A stretch of 64,000 nt of DNA, taken from assembly GCF_002234675.1 (NCBI RefSeq), contig NC_019872.2:12459950-12523949 (forward strand). The letters are read 5' to 3'. Made by a program: the position numbers and the translations under genes. This stretch comes from Oryzias latipes. Lineage: Eukaryota > Chordata > Actinopteri > Beloniformes > Adrianichthyidae. Of the stretch, positions 48,524 through 62,443 are shown piece by piece (position 1 is the stretch's first letter; each line of letters starts with the position of its first letter). The notes under the pieces are model-generated. The model worked only from the letters and a program-made list of their open reading frames with translations, had not been told where the DNA came from and did no database searches.

Positions 48524-51520
48524 AGTGGTTAGGGGTTAAGGAAGTTGAAATTTCATTTGGACATTTTGTTAAACTCTGACCTTTGATTATAGTATTTAAA
48601 AAGGATCTAAAGATAAAAAAAACTTTTTTACAGTAAAAATCTTACTAAATCAAAAAAATGTTTTTCCAAGTTTTAACAGCTTTTTACAAAAGTCAATCCT
48701 TGAAAGTCTCGAAAAACCTCAAAACATTTAAACAACTTTTTTTTGTTGTTTAAATGATGATAATCCAAACTCAGGCAGAACACAGCTCTATGCCAATTTA
48801 CCATTTATTTTTAATGTATTACCTATGAGTTACTGCCTCAGCAGATGAAGAAACTTTAAAAAAGTAAAGTACATTCATGTTAAAGCCAGCTTATTAACAA
48901 TGCTGCCTAGTGATGCAAATCAACAGATCACATTGATAAGTAGTTTGCAGTCATCTAAACCTGAAAAAATGAAAGCAAAGTTTTCTGTGTTATTTTGGGA
49001 CAGCATTTTTTTAACATGATCATTATCATATTCTAATCTGTACTAGGGAGACTTTAGCTTTTTTACTCTTCTCTTGTAAAATGTCTAAAATTGAATAAAA
49101 TTTACTGAGTGATGATCCACGAATAAACTGTACAGAGTGAAATGTTTTTTGGTAGACTAATTTGCAAGACTATTTTAAGGATTTGGACAAAATGATCTAT
49201 TTTTTATTTGATACCAAGCCCCCACCTTTTTATTTAAATGCAAACAAGGAAGTACCAAGAGCTGCAGTTCCTCTTTAGACCACCGGAGGTAAATTGGAGA
49301 GGGAGGCAAATCTTCTCCATTGACTCCTAAATTCAGGATTTTAGTTTCTGTCATTTTATTTTAATACTTTATTTGTTATTATTTAGCACATTGTAGACAA
49401 TCTTTTTAAATTACCCTTTTATTTTCTCTGATAAGGGTTCCAATTGGAACATTTTTAGGAGTGTGTTTTTTAAATTTTTTTGTTTGGCAGTGGGTTGAAC
49501 CAACAGAGCTTTAAATTTCACCTCGTCCTGCCTGATTGTTGTTTTTGGAAAGTTGTTGAGTTGGGTGGTGTGAACTGTTGTCTGAACTGTGTGAACTTCC
49601 TGCTTTATTTTCTCTGTTCAGAATCCAAGGGGACACGTCAGTGACCATCTGTGTAATTTATAAATGTTGAAACTAATGAAGATACAGAAACAAACTGCTG
49701 AAATGATGCAATGAGATGGCTTTTTGAACTGAATCCATAACCAGCACCTGATCAAAAAGTGACTCGTGGTGTTCTAAAAGTTTCCCACGGCAATAGTCCA
49801 AGGGCTACAGCCGGGGCCTCTAAAATAGCCCCAACGTACTTGTCCTACACCCAGCCAACTGAGCCATCCAGCCGCCAACATACTCGTGCTGTGAAGTCTG
49901 TATTTTAGTTGAAATGCAGAGTCAAGGGGTTGTTCTTATTGACTGTATATGAGAAGTGGACTGAGGGAGTGCAACGTCACCCATAGAAAATAGTTTACTA
50001 TAGTTTAACAAATAGTTTATCAATTCAGTCGCCATTTTCCCCTGATATGGACTCCACCATGTTGGACCCAGACGTCATTTCTGAGACGACCACTCTCGCC
50101 AATCAGGAGTGACCTTGTTGGAAGTCCACGAAAGTGGGCTCAGGAGAATCTGTCGATTAAACATTTCGAACGTTCATAGTGAGACCACCTACTTTTATTG
50201 ATTCAGTTTAAAACTGAATAAATGTAGCAGAGCAGAATGGTTGTTCTGACAAATATAATGACTGAGTAATAACTGTTGATTTTTTATGGGATTAGGCTTT
50301 GTGGAAGCCTGCGGGTACTTCCTGTTTGGAACGTCAGGGGGGAGGGTACCTCAGTCCAATTCTCAAATACAGTCAGTGGTTCCTCTCAACTGAGGCTGAA
50401 ATCTTTATGATTATTACTTGCTATCAGCCATCTAAACACTATTTGTCACCTCCTGTATCAGACTTTGATCACTATGACTAGCATGTTTAGATCTAGATAT
50501 CTACTTTTTTTGCTTATTTTTTCTTTTATGTAGGTCAGTATCTTTTTTGTTATTGTGTTGTAGCACTTTGGCTCACTGAATATTTAGGCAAAAGTTTAAA
50601 TAAACATTTACCTAGGGTAATTTGACACAAAATAATATTAAAAACATCAGTATGAAGAAATAACATTATATTATTTTTGATAGAGGAGTCTGTTGAATGC
50701 GTTTTTTCAGCTCTTTTTTTGTCCGTCAGTTGTAATGTGTCAGTGGGCAGAGCAAAAAATGATTTTTCAGGATTTGTATTACATTTTTTGTGAAGATTTC
50801 CTGTTGTAAATGTATTGATCTATGGATCATGTTGCATGGTGCCGCTGTAGCAAAGCCACTACTCCTACCAACTGTCAGGTTTCACATTTAACTTTAGAGC
50901 ACACAGGAATTCACCACAACCTCAATAAGATGCCGTGGTTTCTGTGGCTGGAAGCCTAAAATCACCAAGGAGGTCTTTGAGCTGACATTCTACCTTTATT
51001 TTATCCAATGACTCTAGAGACACAGATGTGTAAAGACACCGCCCGCACCTGTGTATCAGGCTTGTTAATGGTCAGAAATGGTTAAATAGGCGGGACAAAT
51101 AGTCTTGAAGGTTTGTGTAACATGCCCAGTAAGACTATTTGTGAGATGAAGATTCAAAGATCATCTGACAGACAAAATGCCACGTCCCAATTTTTATATC
51201 AAATATAAGATAAAATAATAAAAATAGACGTTCGGTCGATGGTTCCGTGATGGTTGTTTTGATTATTAAAGATTAAGCAAGTTTTACTAACCAGAGGTTG
51301 AGTTGAATGAGAAATGGCAATGGAAAAAATGTGGACTGATTTGAAAGTAAAAAAACAAGACATTGAGGTTACTTGGTGACCTGATGTGGCTCCAGCTATG
51401 GGTTTAAATATATCTCAAACAGTCCAACTGTTGCCCCCTTTGTCACCAAGCTTGAACTGTCTATTGCAGCGAAACATCTTAACTTTTGTCTTGAATTGTT
51501 AGTGTCAATAAAAAGCCCGC

Positions 51521-52150
51521 TGTAGGTACCATAACCATTCGGCCTGCACCAACCGTTCGGGGTCCTTCGACTAGTGCTGAGGTCACATTATGTGATTGGC
51601 TGTCTTTTGGTCCGATGACATGTCAGATAGTGATTGGTCTGGACAAATTATGATACTACCATAAAAGAAGATATTATGCGATCCGTTGTAAACAAACAGA
51701 GCTCCGACACAGAGCGAGATTATTTTCTAAACGTGCTTTTAATATGATTATTATTAAGTGCATTGCAGCCAAACGGACTGCGGTCCAAACTGTTCTCCGG
51801 ACCGCACACTCTAACAAAGCACCTTCCCTGCCTGCGAACACGAAGCTACTAGACTCCAGCTGCTCTGCTCAGAGACACGGTTCTCTAGTGTGGAGCAGCA
51901 GGTTCATTCTAACAGCCACAGATCTTTTTACAAAGTGGGTTGTGTCAAAATCTCTCAATAAACACGACAAAGAATAATCTCAGACACAACTTATGAAGGT
52001 AAAGAAATTTAGGTTACAAAAGGAAATGTGAAATGAAAATAGGTAGAGCCCGAGCAGTTTTGTCCAAGTGGGGCTACCGTAGTGTGACGTTATCCTCAGT
52101 CAAAAGGACCCCGAACGGTTATTACAGGGCAAATGGTTACGGTACCTACA
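51521..52150. mobile_element. Non-autonomous DNA transposon with long terminal inverted repeats
   Basis: The ends are TGTAGGTACCATAACCATTC on the left and, reverse-complemented, TGTAGGTACCGTAACCATTT on the right. About 41 of the first 47 positions agree, including a shared AACCGTTCGGGGTCCTT. The element is 630 bp. A target-site duplication is not evident. The interior has a 77-codon frame (51744-51977) with no resemblance to a transposase that I can see. Superfamily undetermined. Confidence 0.75.
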
Positions 52151-55100
52151 CTGGCTGCTCAGGTGCCTGTTGAGAAAGAATATAAAGGCTTTATCTCAGA
52201 AAACGCCCCAAACAATTCATACATGTTAATTTTTTGTTTTTTGTTTTAACTTTTTAACAAGTTTTTTATCGGTTGCTGTTGTGTATTTTTTGTGTCATTA
52301 TATTAGGACTCCCTCAGAATACACTTTTGATTTCACAAAGTAGCCCACAATTACTTGAACTGCCATGTTACCAAGGTAATGTGAGAATCCTACGGGCTTC
52401 ATGTCCATGAAAGCAGTGATGATGCACTTTGTTTCTATTGTGCTTCTGCATTATGGATGAAGTTTGGGTCTATAAATATAGTCATAAATGCTATATGATT
52501 TAGACATAAATATGTCGCTTATGTATTAAGCTAAAACTTGACTAGATGTTTATATTGCATATTATATTTGACCCATATCAAATGCTTAAAATTGATTAGT
52601 TCTTACTTTCACACTTGAGATGTAACTTTTGCAATCACCAACTTTTACTAATTTATATTAAATATACAGTACATTTTGGAAGGAAAACTTAGTTTTCATT
52701 TTCCATTTGAACACTGATCTAATAAACGCTTATAGTCGGCAGCTATTTCACTTGTTTCTTTCATGTACTACATTGGCTTGTAGAAATAAGAAAGCTCTAC
52801 ATAAAAAAAAAAACAGTAACAGAAGCCCTAAAAAGCAAATTTTCGGTCAAAGTCCTGTTGAAACTCCATAGACTTATATAAACTGAGTGGATCAGTCAAT
52901 ACGATTTTAGACGGTAAAAATGAAGGGTAAAGTAGGACGAGCAGATTAGCCAATTTTCAACACCCACCCAGAAGTAACGTGAGTTTTGTTAAGTTCACCT
53001 GAGAGCCCACCCACCTGTCAAAAGAAACCCCACCCTCAAGGAGTGATTGGAACTGATTAGAAGAATTTCTAACCAATCAGCATCAACCGTCATGTCCATG
53101 TCTGTGATTGGCTGGCTTTTGGGACACATTTGTCACACATTGCCCTGCTCTGGTTTGAGTGCACAAGACAGACAGAATTTCTCTCGAGTGAAATTTTTTT
53201 GTTTGCACATATTTTGATTTTCAGGTGCATTTTTATTTTCAAGTGCAATATAATTTTTTGAGCTCACAAAGTTTTACGCTCAAATAGTAGTTGTTGCGCT
53301 TGGAATAATGGCACAAAAACCATTCCATAAGCGTCAAGTAAAAATCGCTCCCTTTTGCAACCTGCCTCTAGTGGTCTTTTGAGGGACTGCAACATTTGGT
53401 ACTTTCTGGTCTGCAATAACTCTCAATAGTCATCTTTAGAGTGACTGTAGCTAAAATGTAGCTAAATGCAAGGATCAGATTTGTGGTTTCCAGAATGTGC
53501 TCCCTAACTTGAGTGTGAGGACTAATAAAAAGACAAAAAAAAACAAAGGACTGTAAACTACTTTTACTTCAAACTTTAAAATAAATATTAATAATATATG
53601 TTTTTGGCGTTTGGTGAGGTCATTTTGGTATTTAGCAGTTTAATCACCACGTGATCTCTGCACTTGTATTTGGAATGCCTGTTTAGAAATGAGGCAGGAG
53701 TTGGAAAAAGTCAAATTTGTCAAATTATGCTGGAGTATGAGTCAATGCTATGCAGGTTTCTGTATTTTTATAGTAACATTTAAGAAACAGGATCCAGAGA
53801 AAAAAGTTTGTGATCACATAGACGTTTTGTGCAAGAGGGGCTGCAGCATTTCAATGGAGTTTTAAGCTGCTGTTGATTCTCAGGAGTTCACCCTGAGTGC
53901 CAAGAGCAGAGCTGCAGGGGAAAAGTCCCCCACACACTTCGCATCCTGTTCATATGTTTCCGCAGTTGTACTTTCATCTGACTGCATGTTTCAGATTTTC
54001 TCTTTTAATTCAAATCACTTGTGTCCAGCCTGTCGATGGCTCTGTACCAAAGCCGCCCCTGCAGACCTATGGCATTTCTTGGGACTGTCACAATGACGCT
54101 GCACCCTTTATGGCATTTACTGCTACATGAAGATTACCAACAATGCAACATCTTCCCCAAAATAAGTTTTCAGACTGTCAAATTTCATTTTTGAGTGGAT
54201 TTTTGTGAAGTTTAGAACAGATTTTGCAATTTTGAAAGTCATGCAATTTGTTATAAGCCCATGAATCCATGAACTGGTTTATACAGGATAAGAACTGGAT
54301 ATAATGTTGCTATTCATGGATTATAAGGGTATACAATAGGGTATGAATAGTACAAAGTTATTCCAAAATCACTTTGAACAAAAATGTTTAGTTTCTCACA
54401 AACAGTGAAATGCGAATTTTTAACCCATCAACTTGATATCATACACATCACAATACATGTGGACAATTCTGCGTCACAGTGGCCTCTTTGCTCCCTTTAG
54501 GTGTTCTCCTTTCGCGGTCTCACTGTTTCTCACATTTTTTCAGTGCATGCTTTTATTTTTATTCTTTCCAGCACACTGTGTTCTGCTTACTGATTGACTG
54601 ATTGTCAGTCCATCTCCATGCCATGTCTCCTGTACAGAATGCTATCAGTTTATCAAACCTATATAAAATCCTCAAATGCAAGCAAATCTTTGTTTGTATT
54701 TTATAACACTGGACTTATTTTTCTACAAATGTTTGAACTTTGAGATTTTAAATAAAAGAGAACAGTGCGAAAATATTAATGTCTTTCAGGGAAGTTTATA
54801 AAGTGTGTAGTTAGGGGGTTAACAGCCGTGATAAATGAGGAAATACTGCACTGTCAATCCCTACACAGTTCAATAACTGATGTAAGTAAGGACAGTGGTG
54901 ATTCCCTGATTTAGTGTATCAGCAGCAAATTACTTTATTCACTCCTTTATGCTTTCAGCATATAGGAAGTTTCAGATTTATCTAAATGGATGTGTATTAA
55001 ATATTGAAGATGTCATAAAGTGTCCAACAAAAAAAATACATTAGAAAATATACATCTGTCAGCCACCGTATTTTAAAGCTCAGCTTTTATTTACCTAAGA

Positions 55101-55182
55101 TGTGAAGATATTCAACCTTTGCAGACTCTTATGAATCATAATTACCGGATTTTTTGCTTTTCTTGTATGACTCGGTTTGCTG

Positions 55183-55560
55183 CATGGTGGCTCAGTGGTA
55201 AGCGCTCTAGATACACTGCAAGAAGGCCCCCGGTTCAAGTCCCGGCTGAGGGACCTGAACAGGAACATCAATGGGGGACCTTTCTGTGTGGAGTTTGCAT
55301 GTTCTCCCCGTGCATGCGTAGGTTTTCTCCGGGGACTCTGGCTTCCTCCCATGCTTTATAGGTTAATTGGTTACTCTAAATTGTCCATATGTGTGTGAAT
55401 ATGAGTGTGCATGGGTGTGTGATTGTGGCCCTGCGACAGACTGGCGACCTGTCCAGGATGTCCCCAGCCTTCGCTCGCAAGTGGCCGGAATAGGCTTTGG
55501 CAGCTCCGTGACCCAGGAAGGGACAAAACGGAATAGAAAATGATAATTAGAAGATGAATG
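55183..55560 (+). mobile_element. tRNA-derived SINE
   Basis: The head has polymerase III promoter boxes: an A-box-like TGGCTCAGTGGTAAGCGCTC and a B box GGTTCAAGTCC (55232-55242). The body GTGTGGAGTTTGCATGTTCT, TTAATTGGTTACTCTAAATTG, GACAGACTGGCGACCTGTCC and the tail ending GAAGATGAATG are the familiar body of a very abundant teleost SINE family. The copy is nearly full-length and mildly diverged. Confidence 0.88.
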
Positions 55561-57694
55561 ACTTGTTTTGCACTTCTTTGATTAAATAAAACTGATACAT
55601 TTATAATAAATCTGGACTATTGGAACATTGAGACAAAAACAGCTATTTTTCTCTGGGTAATACTTATGCAGCAACTTTGTATCTAACGTAAGTGACAGGT
55701 CTTCTATTGGTGTGAATGTCAAATGAGGTGGTAGCATTTGGTACAAAGCCAGTTCATTCTTTAATGAGATGAGAACGATCAGGAGAGACCTACTGCTACT
55801 GCAGTATAAAATGTACTGAACCAGCTTTACTGATCCGCACTGTTAGGGTGTAAAACTCTAAATGAGCTCTCTCTCTCAGAACAGCCTGTGTTTTCTGATG
55901 GTTGGATCAGATTTTTGACTCGCAAATGCATTCAGTCAACATTCAAAACTGCTCCTTGTAGCTTCTAATGCATGCACTCACATTTAGTTTTGCTGTCACA
56001 GGATTATTTTCAAAATAGCTGCATGGTAAATGTGTTCCTCATTTTGTTTCGAGAAGCTGTAAGAGCTCTATTTGCTGCCACATCATAAAACCTCAATGTA
56101 TCGTCATAAAAAATTGAACTTTTATAAACAGACCAGCCATCTTCTTGCAGTTGTGCATTACCCAGATAACGAACTATAAGAAAAGCAGTACTTTTAACTG
56201 ATTTGAAAGATTTCAGGTTCAATAAGTACTGAGTTTCTTGCTGTTTTAGAAGCAAAAAAGCCCTTTCTTCAATTTTGTGAGGTTGTCACAATAAATCATA
56301 CTAGTATAGTTTGCTTCCTGTGATCCCCAATGAATCTAATTCATGTTTAGAAGTGTTGAGTAAAAGAAAACGCCAGTGGCCGTGTGTTTACGGTACATAC
56401 ATTCCTGGAGCAGTGAGTGCTTTTGGTGAGAAGTGACGTCATCACAGTCAGTGCATTCTCTTCTTGCGGGCTGGAGTGATCCTCCACCGGGGACTTGGCG
56501 CGCTGCGGGGCTGGTCAAGGCTTTCTGAAGACAGAAAAAAAATTGTTTTCAATGTAGTTAAACGTGCATGGGCAGTGATGTATGTTTCAGAGGATGTTCG
56601 ATTGGCCATTCTGCATGTCAATCAAGTCAAAATATCGTTTTCTTTTTTTGGTTAGTTATCTTTGATGGCCCGCGATCAACCAGTTAATTGTGATCAGCAT
56701 AATGAGAACCCCTGCTTTAGATAGACATTTAATGGTAATTTTTAAATCAGTGGGTAGGAGTGATTAAAGCTATCAGAAAAACAGAGCATATACAGTGGTC
56801 CCAAATTATAATGTGGTTCATCTCAGTTTGTGGTTCATGTTTTGCCTCCTGATTGGCTGTAGACCATTGTCAGTCAATCTCCTCTGTGGCGTGTCTCCTT
56901 TACACTACAGAATGCATTCAGCTTTGGTTTCATTCTACAGAACTGGATTTATTTCTCTATGAAAGCTTGAACTTTTTGAGAGTTTAAACAAGAAATAAAA
57001 GTGTGAAAATGTTCATGTCTGTCTGTGTGACATGCATTTAGTGTGTAGTTAGGGGTTTTAGAGCCTTAAAACATCTAAAATAAAAAAAAAGACCATTACT
57101 ATTTTACCAATTGCAGGTCTTTTTTAGAACGTATGTCCTGTAATAAGCTAGGAATGACTGTACACTTACTCCTTCCAGTTTTTTATTGTGTTTAAGGATC
57201 TTAAAATCTGGGAATTCAGTCTTAGACTCTATATATTAAAATGACCCTAGAACTACGCAGAATATGTTTACATTAGGCTGCAACTGACAATACTTTTAGT
57301 TACCTGATTTATTATTTTTTAAATCATCTTTAGAGTATTTTGAAAGCATCAGTTTCACTTTTATCCATTTAAGTCAGTTAAAATGACTCATCTGAAAGCT
57401 GATTTTAAATAAGATTTTGTAAATTAACCACATTCAATAGTTCACCATCACTATTTCTTTATATTGATGTTTATACATTTGGTATGGTATAAAAATGGTT
57501 TTGGGGCCTCAGTATCAGTATTAATGTGAACTTAAGGCTGACTCTTTAACAAACAATTTTCCCTTTTTTCCAAGTCTCAGGAATATGGCAGAAACCCCAA
57601 GATACACAAGATTAAAGCCAAGATATTAACCATGTTACATTATGAAACACTTTTCTGGAGTTTAACCCTTTAACACCAGAGATTTAACACCTTT

Positions 57695-58010
57695 TTGACA
57701 TTCTGTAACTCTTCGACCGTTTACACAACCAACACGAATCGGCAGTTTTGCATTGAATATGCAGCACATTACTAACGTAAAGTGTTGCAAGCCGCTTTTC
57801 TCTCCAGCTGAATCAGCTGGTTTACGTTGATTGCGGAACCTCTGGGAAAGCGCACATGATTCCAGTCCATTATTATTATTATTATTATTATTCACTATTG
57901 TACAGTGTAGCATATCAGCACAAGGCTGCTTTTCTCCGCTACAGAATTCGCTGGAATTACAGTAATTACGTTAGTGTTTGAAGAGTTACGGTAGTCCAAA
58001 GAATGTCAAC
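57695..58010. mobile_element. MITE copy 2 (same family as 48001-48523), with ATT microsatellite
   Basis: The left end GTAACTCTTCGACCGTTTAC and the right end TTGAAGAGTTACGGTAGTC are inverted relative to each other. Two interior arms both contain GCTTTTCTC...GCTGG, suggesting a palindromic fold. A run of ATT triplets lies at 57869-57892. Uninterrupted compared with copy 1. Non-coding. Confidence 0.7.
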
Positions 58011-58019
58011 ACTCGAAAT

Positions 58020-58480
58020 AAAGCTCTGTGTTAGACTTTCAGATCATCTCGACCAGCAGGGGCAGAAGAGAATTTAAAAGGAGGTCAAGCGTTAACAGGT
58101 AGCTAGACAGTAAAGCTCAGTTCAAATAGGCCAGTGTGGTTCTCACTTAGGAGTAACAGGGATTCTTTACCACAGGAGTTGATAGCAAATAGACAATGGA
58201 GGTCTTGACACTCAAGTTAAAATGTAGAACTCTGGTCCAGGGCATCAAATTCAAGGTCCAAAACAAAGGTCAGAATAACAGGCCACAGGCTGGGGCAGAA
58301 AAAAACAGCTAGAAATTCAGGAAACAAAGAAGCACACTGGAAGCAAGGCACACGACACTTACTCTCTGGCACCAGATGAATGAACAAGAGACGCTTAAAT
58401 AGAGCACAGGTGAGGTGAGTTTAGTAATTAGAGCCAGGTGCAGAGAGCAAAGATACAGCGGGGGGGAGGGAGGAGAGCAG
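58020..58480. repeat. Degenerate interspersed repeat
   Basis: A purine-rich stretch with phrases such as GACACTTACTCTCTGGCACC, CTTAAATAGAGCACAGGTGA and AATTAGAGCCAGGTGC resembles sequences I have seen repeated in fish genomes, ending in a G run at 58460. No coding capacity. Family and limits are uncertain. Confidence 0.35.
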
Positions 58481-61301
58481 CCAACCATAACACCACGAAT
58501 TTGGTTGTTCTTTTATTGAAGATTGTTAATTAACTCTCTGACAGAATTTGAGTCGGCAAAAAAAGTACATTTTAATAAAAAAAAATTGTTTACCATATAT
58601 ATTAATTGCAAATCTCTTCCACGCATTGGAGTACTTGGCCAAAATAATGTAAGAGGATATTGGATCAGGTGCAAAATAAAGATCTAGAACCCATTTTCTT
58701 CATGTGTAACTGTCTTGTTTTTTTCTGTTAAAATTTACAGACATCGTTTTGTCCAAATAGCTTGACTACTCACTACCTAGTGCACTATATAGTGGGCTTG
58801 CCATTTTGTATCACTGTCCTAATCTTTGAAAATCCAGTGCCCTAGAAATTTCGCTGAAGTCTCTGAGAAAAACCAATGTGCATCTATGCTCACTAGATTG
58901 GCCGGTATAGACCACAGTATTTGCATGCATGTTGCAATCATCATGCTATGTTAGCATCCAAATACTAAAACCACAACTTTGTAAACATTAGAGGGGAAAA
59001 TAGCACCCTTTTTATTAACCTTTTTTTCGAGAACTGATTTGGAAACACATACAGAAGCATGTTGCAGCCAAGAGTGTTGAACAGAAAACCTAGCAAGGAG
59101 GAAACAATATTCAACTTTCCTTCTGCCAGAGTCTTTCATTCCAACCTTTGTTGTTTGTTCAATGTTTATATAACAAGCTTATATAATAGAAACCATTGAC
59201 AACTAAAAATTGTGTAACAAGATATGTTAATTGTTGACATCGCTGCTTACAAATTGCCAAAGTCTTACCATAAATGTCTGTTTCTGATCTTATCTGGAAA
59301 ACCGGCTGTTGAAAATGCAATATTGGTGTGTAGCGCAGGAAACAGAGACACTGTTTGGTTTAGAAGCATCAATACTTCCACTCACATGCATGCACTCCCA
59401 CAGCCAGCTCAGCAAACCCCTCTGTGTGCTTTCAACAGCATTGGGCACCAGAAGGAAGCTCCACTCATAGAAAATCCATCCAGATATGAGGCTTAAAAAA
59501 AACATTGTCACCTGGACATGACAAATAACCTTCTCTGAGCCACAATTTACAATGTCAGAGTTGGGCTTGAATTGTTCCAGAATCAGATGGTGTTTTAAGA
59601 TAAACTTTTTTTTGTATTTCTTTTCTGACTGTGACAAAACTTTGCAGTTTTGGTGTCCCTGAATGCTCAGTGTCTTGGATCTGGGGACTAAAATTCCTTC
59701 TTGACTCAGTTGGTTGAGCTGTAGATAATAACTGAAAGAAAATGCATTCCATTAGTTAAAACAGATCACACCACGTTTGAGTAAATTTGTTAGTCTAGAG
59801 ATGTGTTGTGATATCCACTTAAAATATTGTCACAGTTGTAAAGGCATGTTATCCCTTAGGTCACAATTCTTGGCCTAAGTTCAAATTTTTGAACTTCAAG
59901 GAGGAAGTGTTGTTTGGGCAGGAAGTGCAGTGCTGATGAAGAATGCTCTCAGTGTTTGCTTGCATGTGTGTGTTTGTTATTTTTTTAACAGCCTTTTTAG
60001 ACATTTTTGTTAATTCTACCAGTACTTCTGCTCTGATTGATTTCTAATGGAGAAAAAAGGCTCAAAAGCTCTCCTGATAAATTAGATTATTACTTAAACT
60101 TTTAAAGAAGTCTTTTTTAACCTGATCTTGCTTCAACATAACTTGCTTTAAACAAACTTTTTTCCCCATGAATTTCCTTGTCTCAGATGTCGATTGAAAA
60201 TCCCTGCTGATTACCTTGTGTGTAGACAAACTTTAAGTCATCATATCAACGCTGTGTGATTGCTGGCAAATATTAAAGAGATTTCAGAGGTCAGTCTAAG
60301 ATTTATGCCAAGACACGGTAAAATATTGAAGATGTTAAACTTTGTGGATCTGTGTCATTCTGGTTTAGAAGTTCCTTTCTTTCCTGCTACTGATTATCTG
60401 AATCAAGTGGATTTTGTCACAAAAAAAACTGCAATTGTAGGTTCGTTAGAAACGAGCTGGGCAGCAGCCTTCGACTATTTTCACACATCTGATGTAGACA
60501 ATGTTCAGAGGACAGGAAACCAGGAGGGAAGGCGCTAGTGAGTGGTTGAGACCAGGTGTTACCACAGTAACAGTGTAGCTGCCTGTGACCCGTCAACAAG
60601 TTAATATCTCCTTGAAGAAGTTATTTGTCTCTTTTACATCTTTCATCATCAACCACAAACGTGGAAGTTAGATACAGTGGAAGTTAGATACAGTGCTTCT
60701 ATACCAGTGGGTTGTAATTTATCATTTTGTAGACCAGAGGACATGTTGCTTCTTTAGAAGAAACAAACTTCTCAGTCTCTGGGGGAAGTTTTTGTTAGTC
60801 TGGCCAGAGTACAAACCTCAGGTTTGAGACCAGCATCATAAGGCTTTTTTTGTTTTGTTTTTGTTTTGCATTTTAATGAGTAATCTACTGTAGTTGTAGA
60901 ATACTGAAGCAGCTCTGGAACATTACAGGGATGTTGGAGGGTGCATTTGTACAACCTGCTTTCAAGTATACCCCAACTATCAGATGGTATACAACTGTGA
61001 TTCTCATTGTGAACTGTTGGGTTCTGGGTTTAGTCATGCCCCAGCTCAAAGATGCAATGTTTGCACTGCTGCTGAAAGGTTACATAACTCCTGGATAGTC
61101 TGGGTTACTCTTTATAATAATTCAGAATATCTAAGTACAGTAAGGTTAGCCATTGGAACATTAAAACCTTTACATTTAATGCCATGTCTTCAGTCAGAAA
61201 AGCATTGGTCCCCCCTTTCAATAGTTGAAGTATCTCAGATTTGTTTATCAGAAGGTTGAAACAGGGAAGTAAATTGGCTGGTCACTACAGAACACCTAGA
61301 G

Positions 61302-62443
61302 CAGGGGTCGGGAACCTTTTTGGCCAAGAGAGCCATAAACGCCACATATTTTTAAATGTAATTTCGAAAGAGCCATACAATAATGTAGTGTCTCTTTCCC
61401 ACACTGAGGCATGGAGACTTAACCTCATTTAAGGTTCTTTATTCTGGTTACTGCAGACCGCAACAAACGCCGTAAAATTAATTCAGCAACTCCTGAATCT
61501 CTCCTGTCGACACGAGACGAGAGAGAGCGCTTCTACCAACTTTATATTCACCTGCTCCCGCTCCAGGCCTCCCATTTCCCTTATTCGGCCCATAGCTGAA
61601 CCCCATTGGTCCAAACTACCTAACAACAGGCTGAGCGACAGAACTGAGAGCCAATCAGATCTCTGCTTGATGCCTTCAATGAACCCCAGAACTTTTAACG
61701 CGGCCCGACAGCCAAGTTAAACTCAGTCCGCGACAATATGTTTAAAACTAAATATACAAGTGAATGTGTGCATTTGATGTAATTTCAACATTTTTAAAGT
61801 ACAATAAGTCTGTGGATTATTTTTAATAACATTGTTATTCTGTTGCTAATAAATGATGAGTATTTCTCGTGGTAGTTCTGCTGATGGTCTAGTCTGGTTG
61901 ATACGTGGTGAGTTTCTGCTTCATGCAGGCGTTGAGACTTTAAACGTGATCTTAGGTTGGTCTGAATGTTCTGTAGATGTGACAAAGACTGCTCACATGC
62001 AGACGCGGAGCCAAACACACACTCACACACTGCAGTGAGTGACGGGCATTGGGTTTTACGTTTTTACAATCCCTGCGCGATTCACCTGCAGCCTGTCCCA
62101 CCAACCCCTCACCCCCACCCTCTGCTTTCTCCCTCACACATCCCGTCTCCGCATCTGCGCGCTCTTTCTCAGAGACGGGAGCGCGAACTTTAAGGCACGG
62201 CAATTCACAGGTTTCCAGTTGGTACAAACTCTGTGAAATTATAGATAATTGTAAACTTATAGCGCTGGCGCAGATTTTTCTCTCCAAGCACCGCTACTAC
62301 TGCGCGCCTCTGGCATCGCATCGCGCCCGAGAAGGACTGGACTAATGATAAAAAAAAAGTATAATTAAAGATTTGTCTGCGAGCCACATGTGACCATCAA
62401 AAGAGCCATATATGGCTCGCGAGCCATAGGTTCCCGACCCCTG
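61302..62443. mobile_element. Non-autonomous hAT transposon with 8-bp target-site duplication
   Basis: The terminal inverted repeats start CAGGGGTCGGGAACCT at both ends (61302 and, reversed, 62443). The flanking ACCTAGAG occurs at 61294-61301 and again at 62444-62451, a perfect 8-bp duplication diagnostic of the hAT superfamily. The CAGGGGTCGG end followed by repeated GAGCCATA/TGGCTC motifs is typical of Charlie-like hAT elements. No transposase frame is present. A separate LTR-like block lies inside. Confidence 0.92.
61384..61735 (-). mobile_element. Probable solo LTR nested in the hAT element
   Basis: Read on the minus strand, this 352-bp block starts TGTCGCGGACTGAG and ends GAGACACTACA, the TG...CA ends of LTRs. 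In order it has a CCAAT box (ACCAATGGGG), a TATA box (GAATATAAAG, about 61547-61539) and a polyadenylation signal AATAAAG (61443-61437), the order expected of an LTR promoter and terminator. CAATA occurs next to both ends, but a clean target duplication could not be placed. No internal retroviral genes are present. Confidence 0.6.

Noticed and set aside
51744..51977. 77-codon frame inside the inverted-repeat element as a transposase remnant
   Set aside because: It is short, with no catalytic or DNA-binding motif that I recognise.
55183..55260. tRNA gene
   Set aside because: Only the A and B boxes are present and a SINE body follows directly; there is no full cloverleaf.
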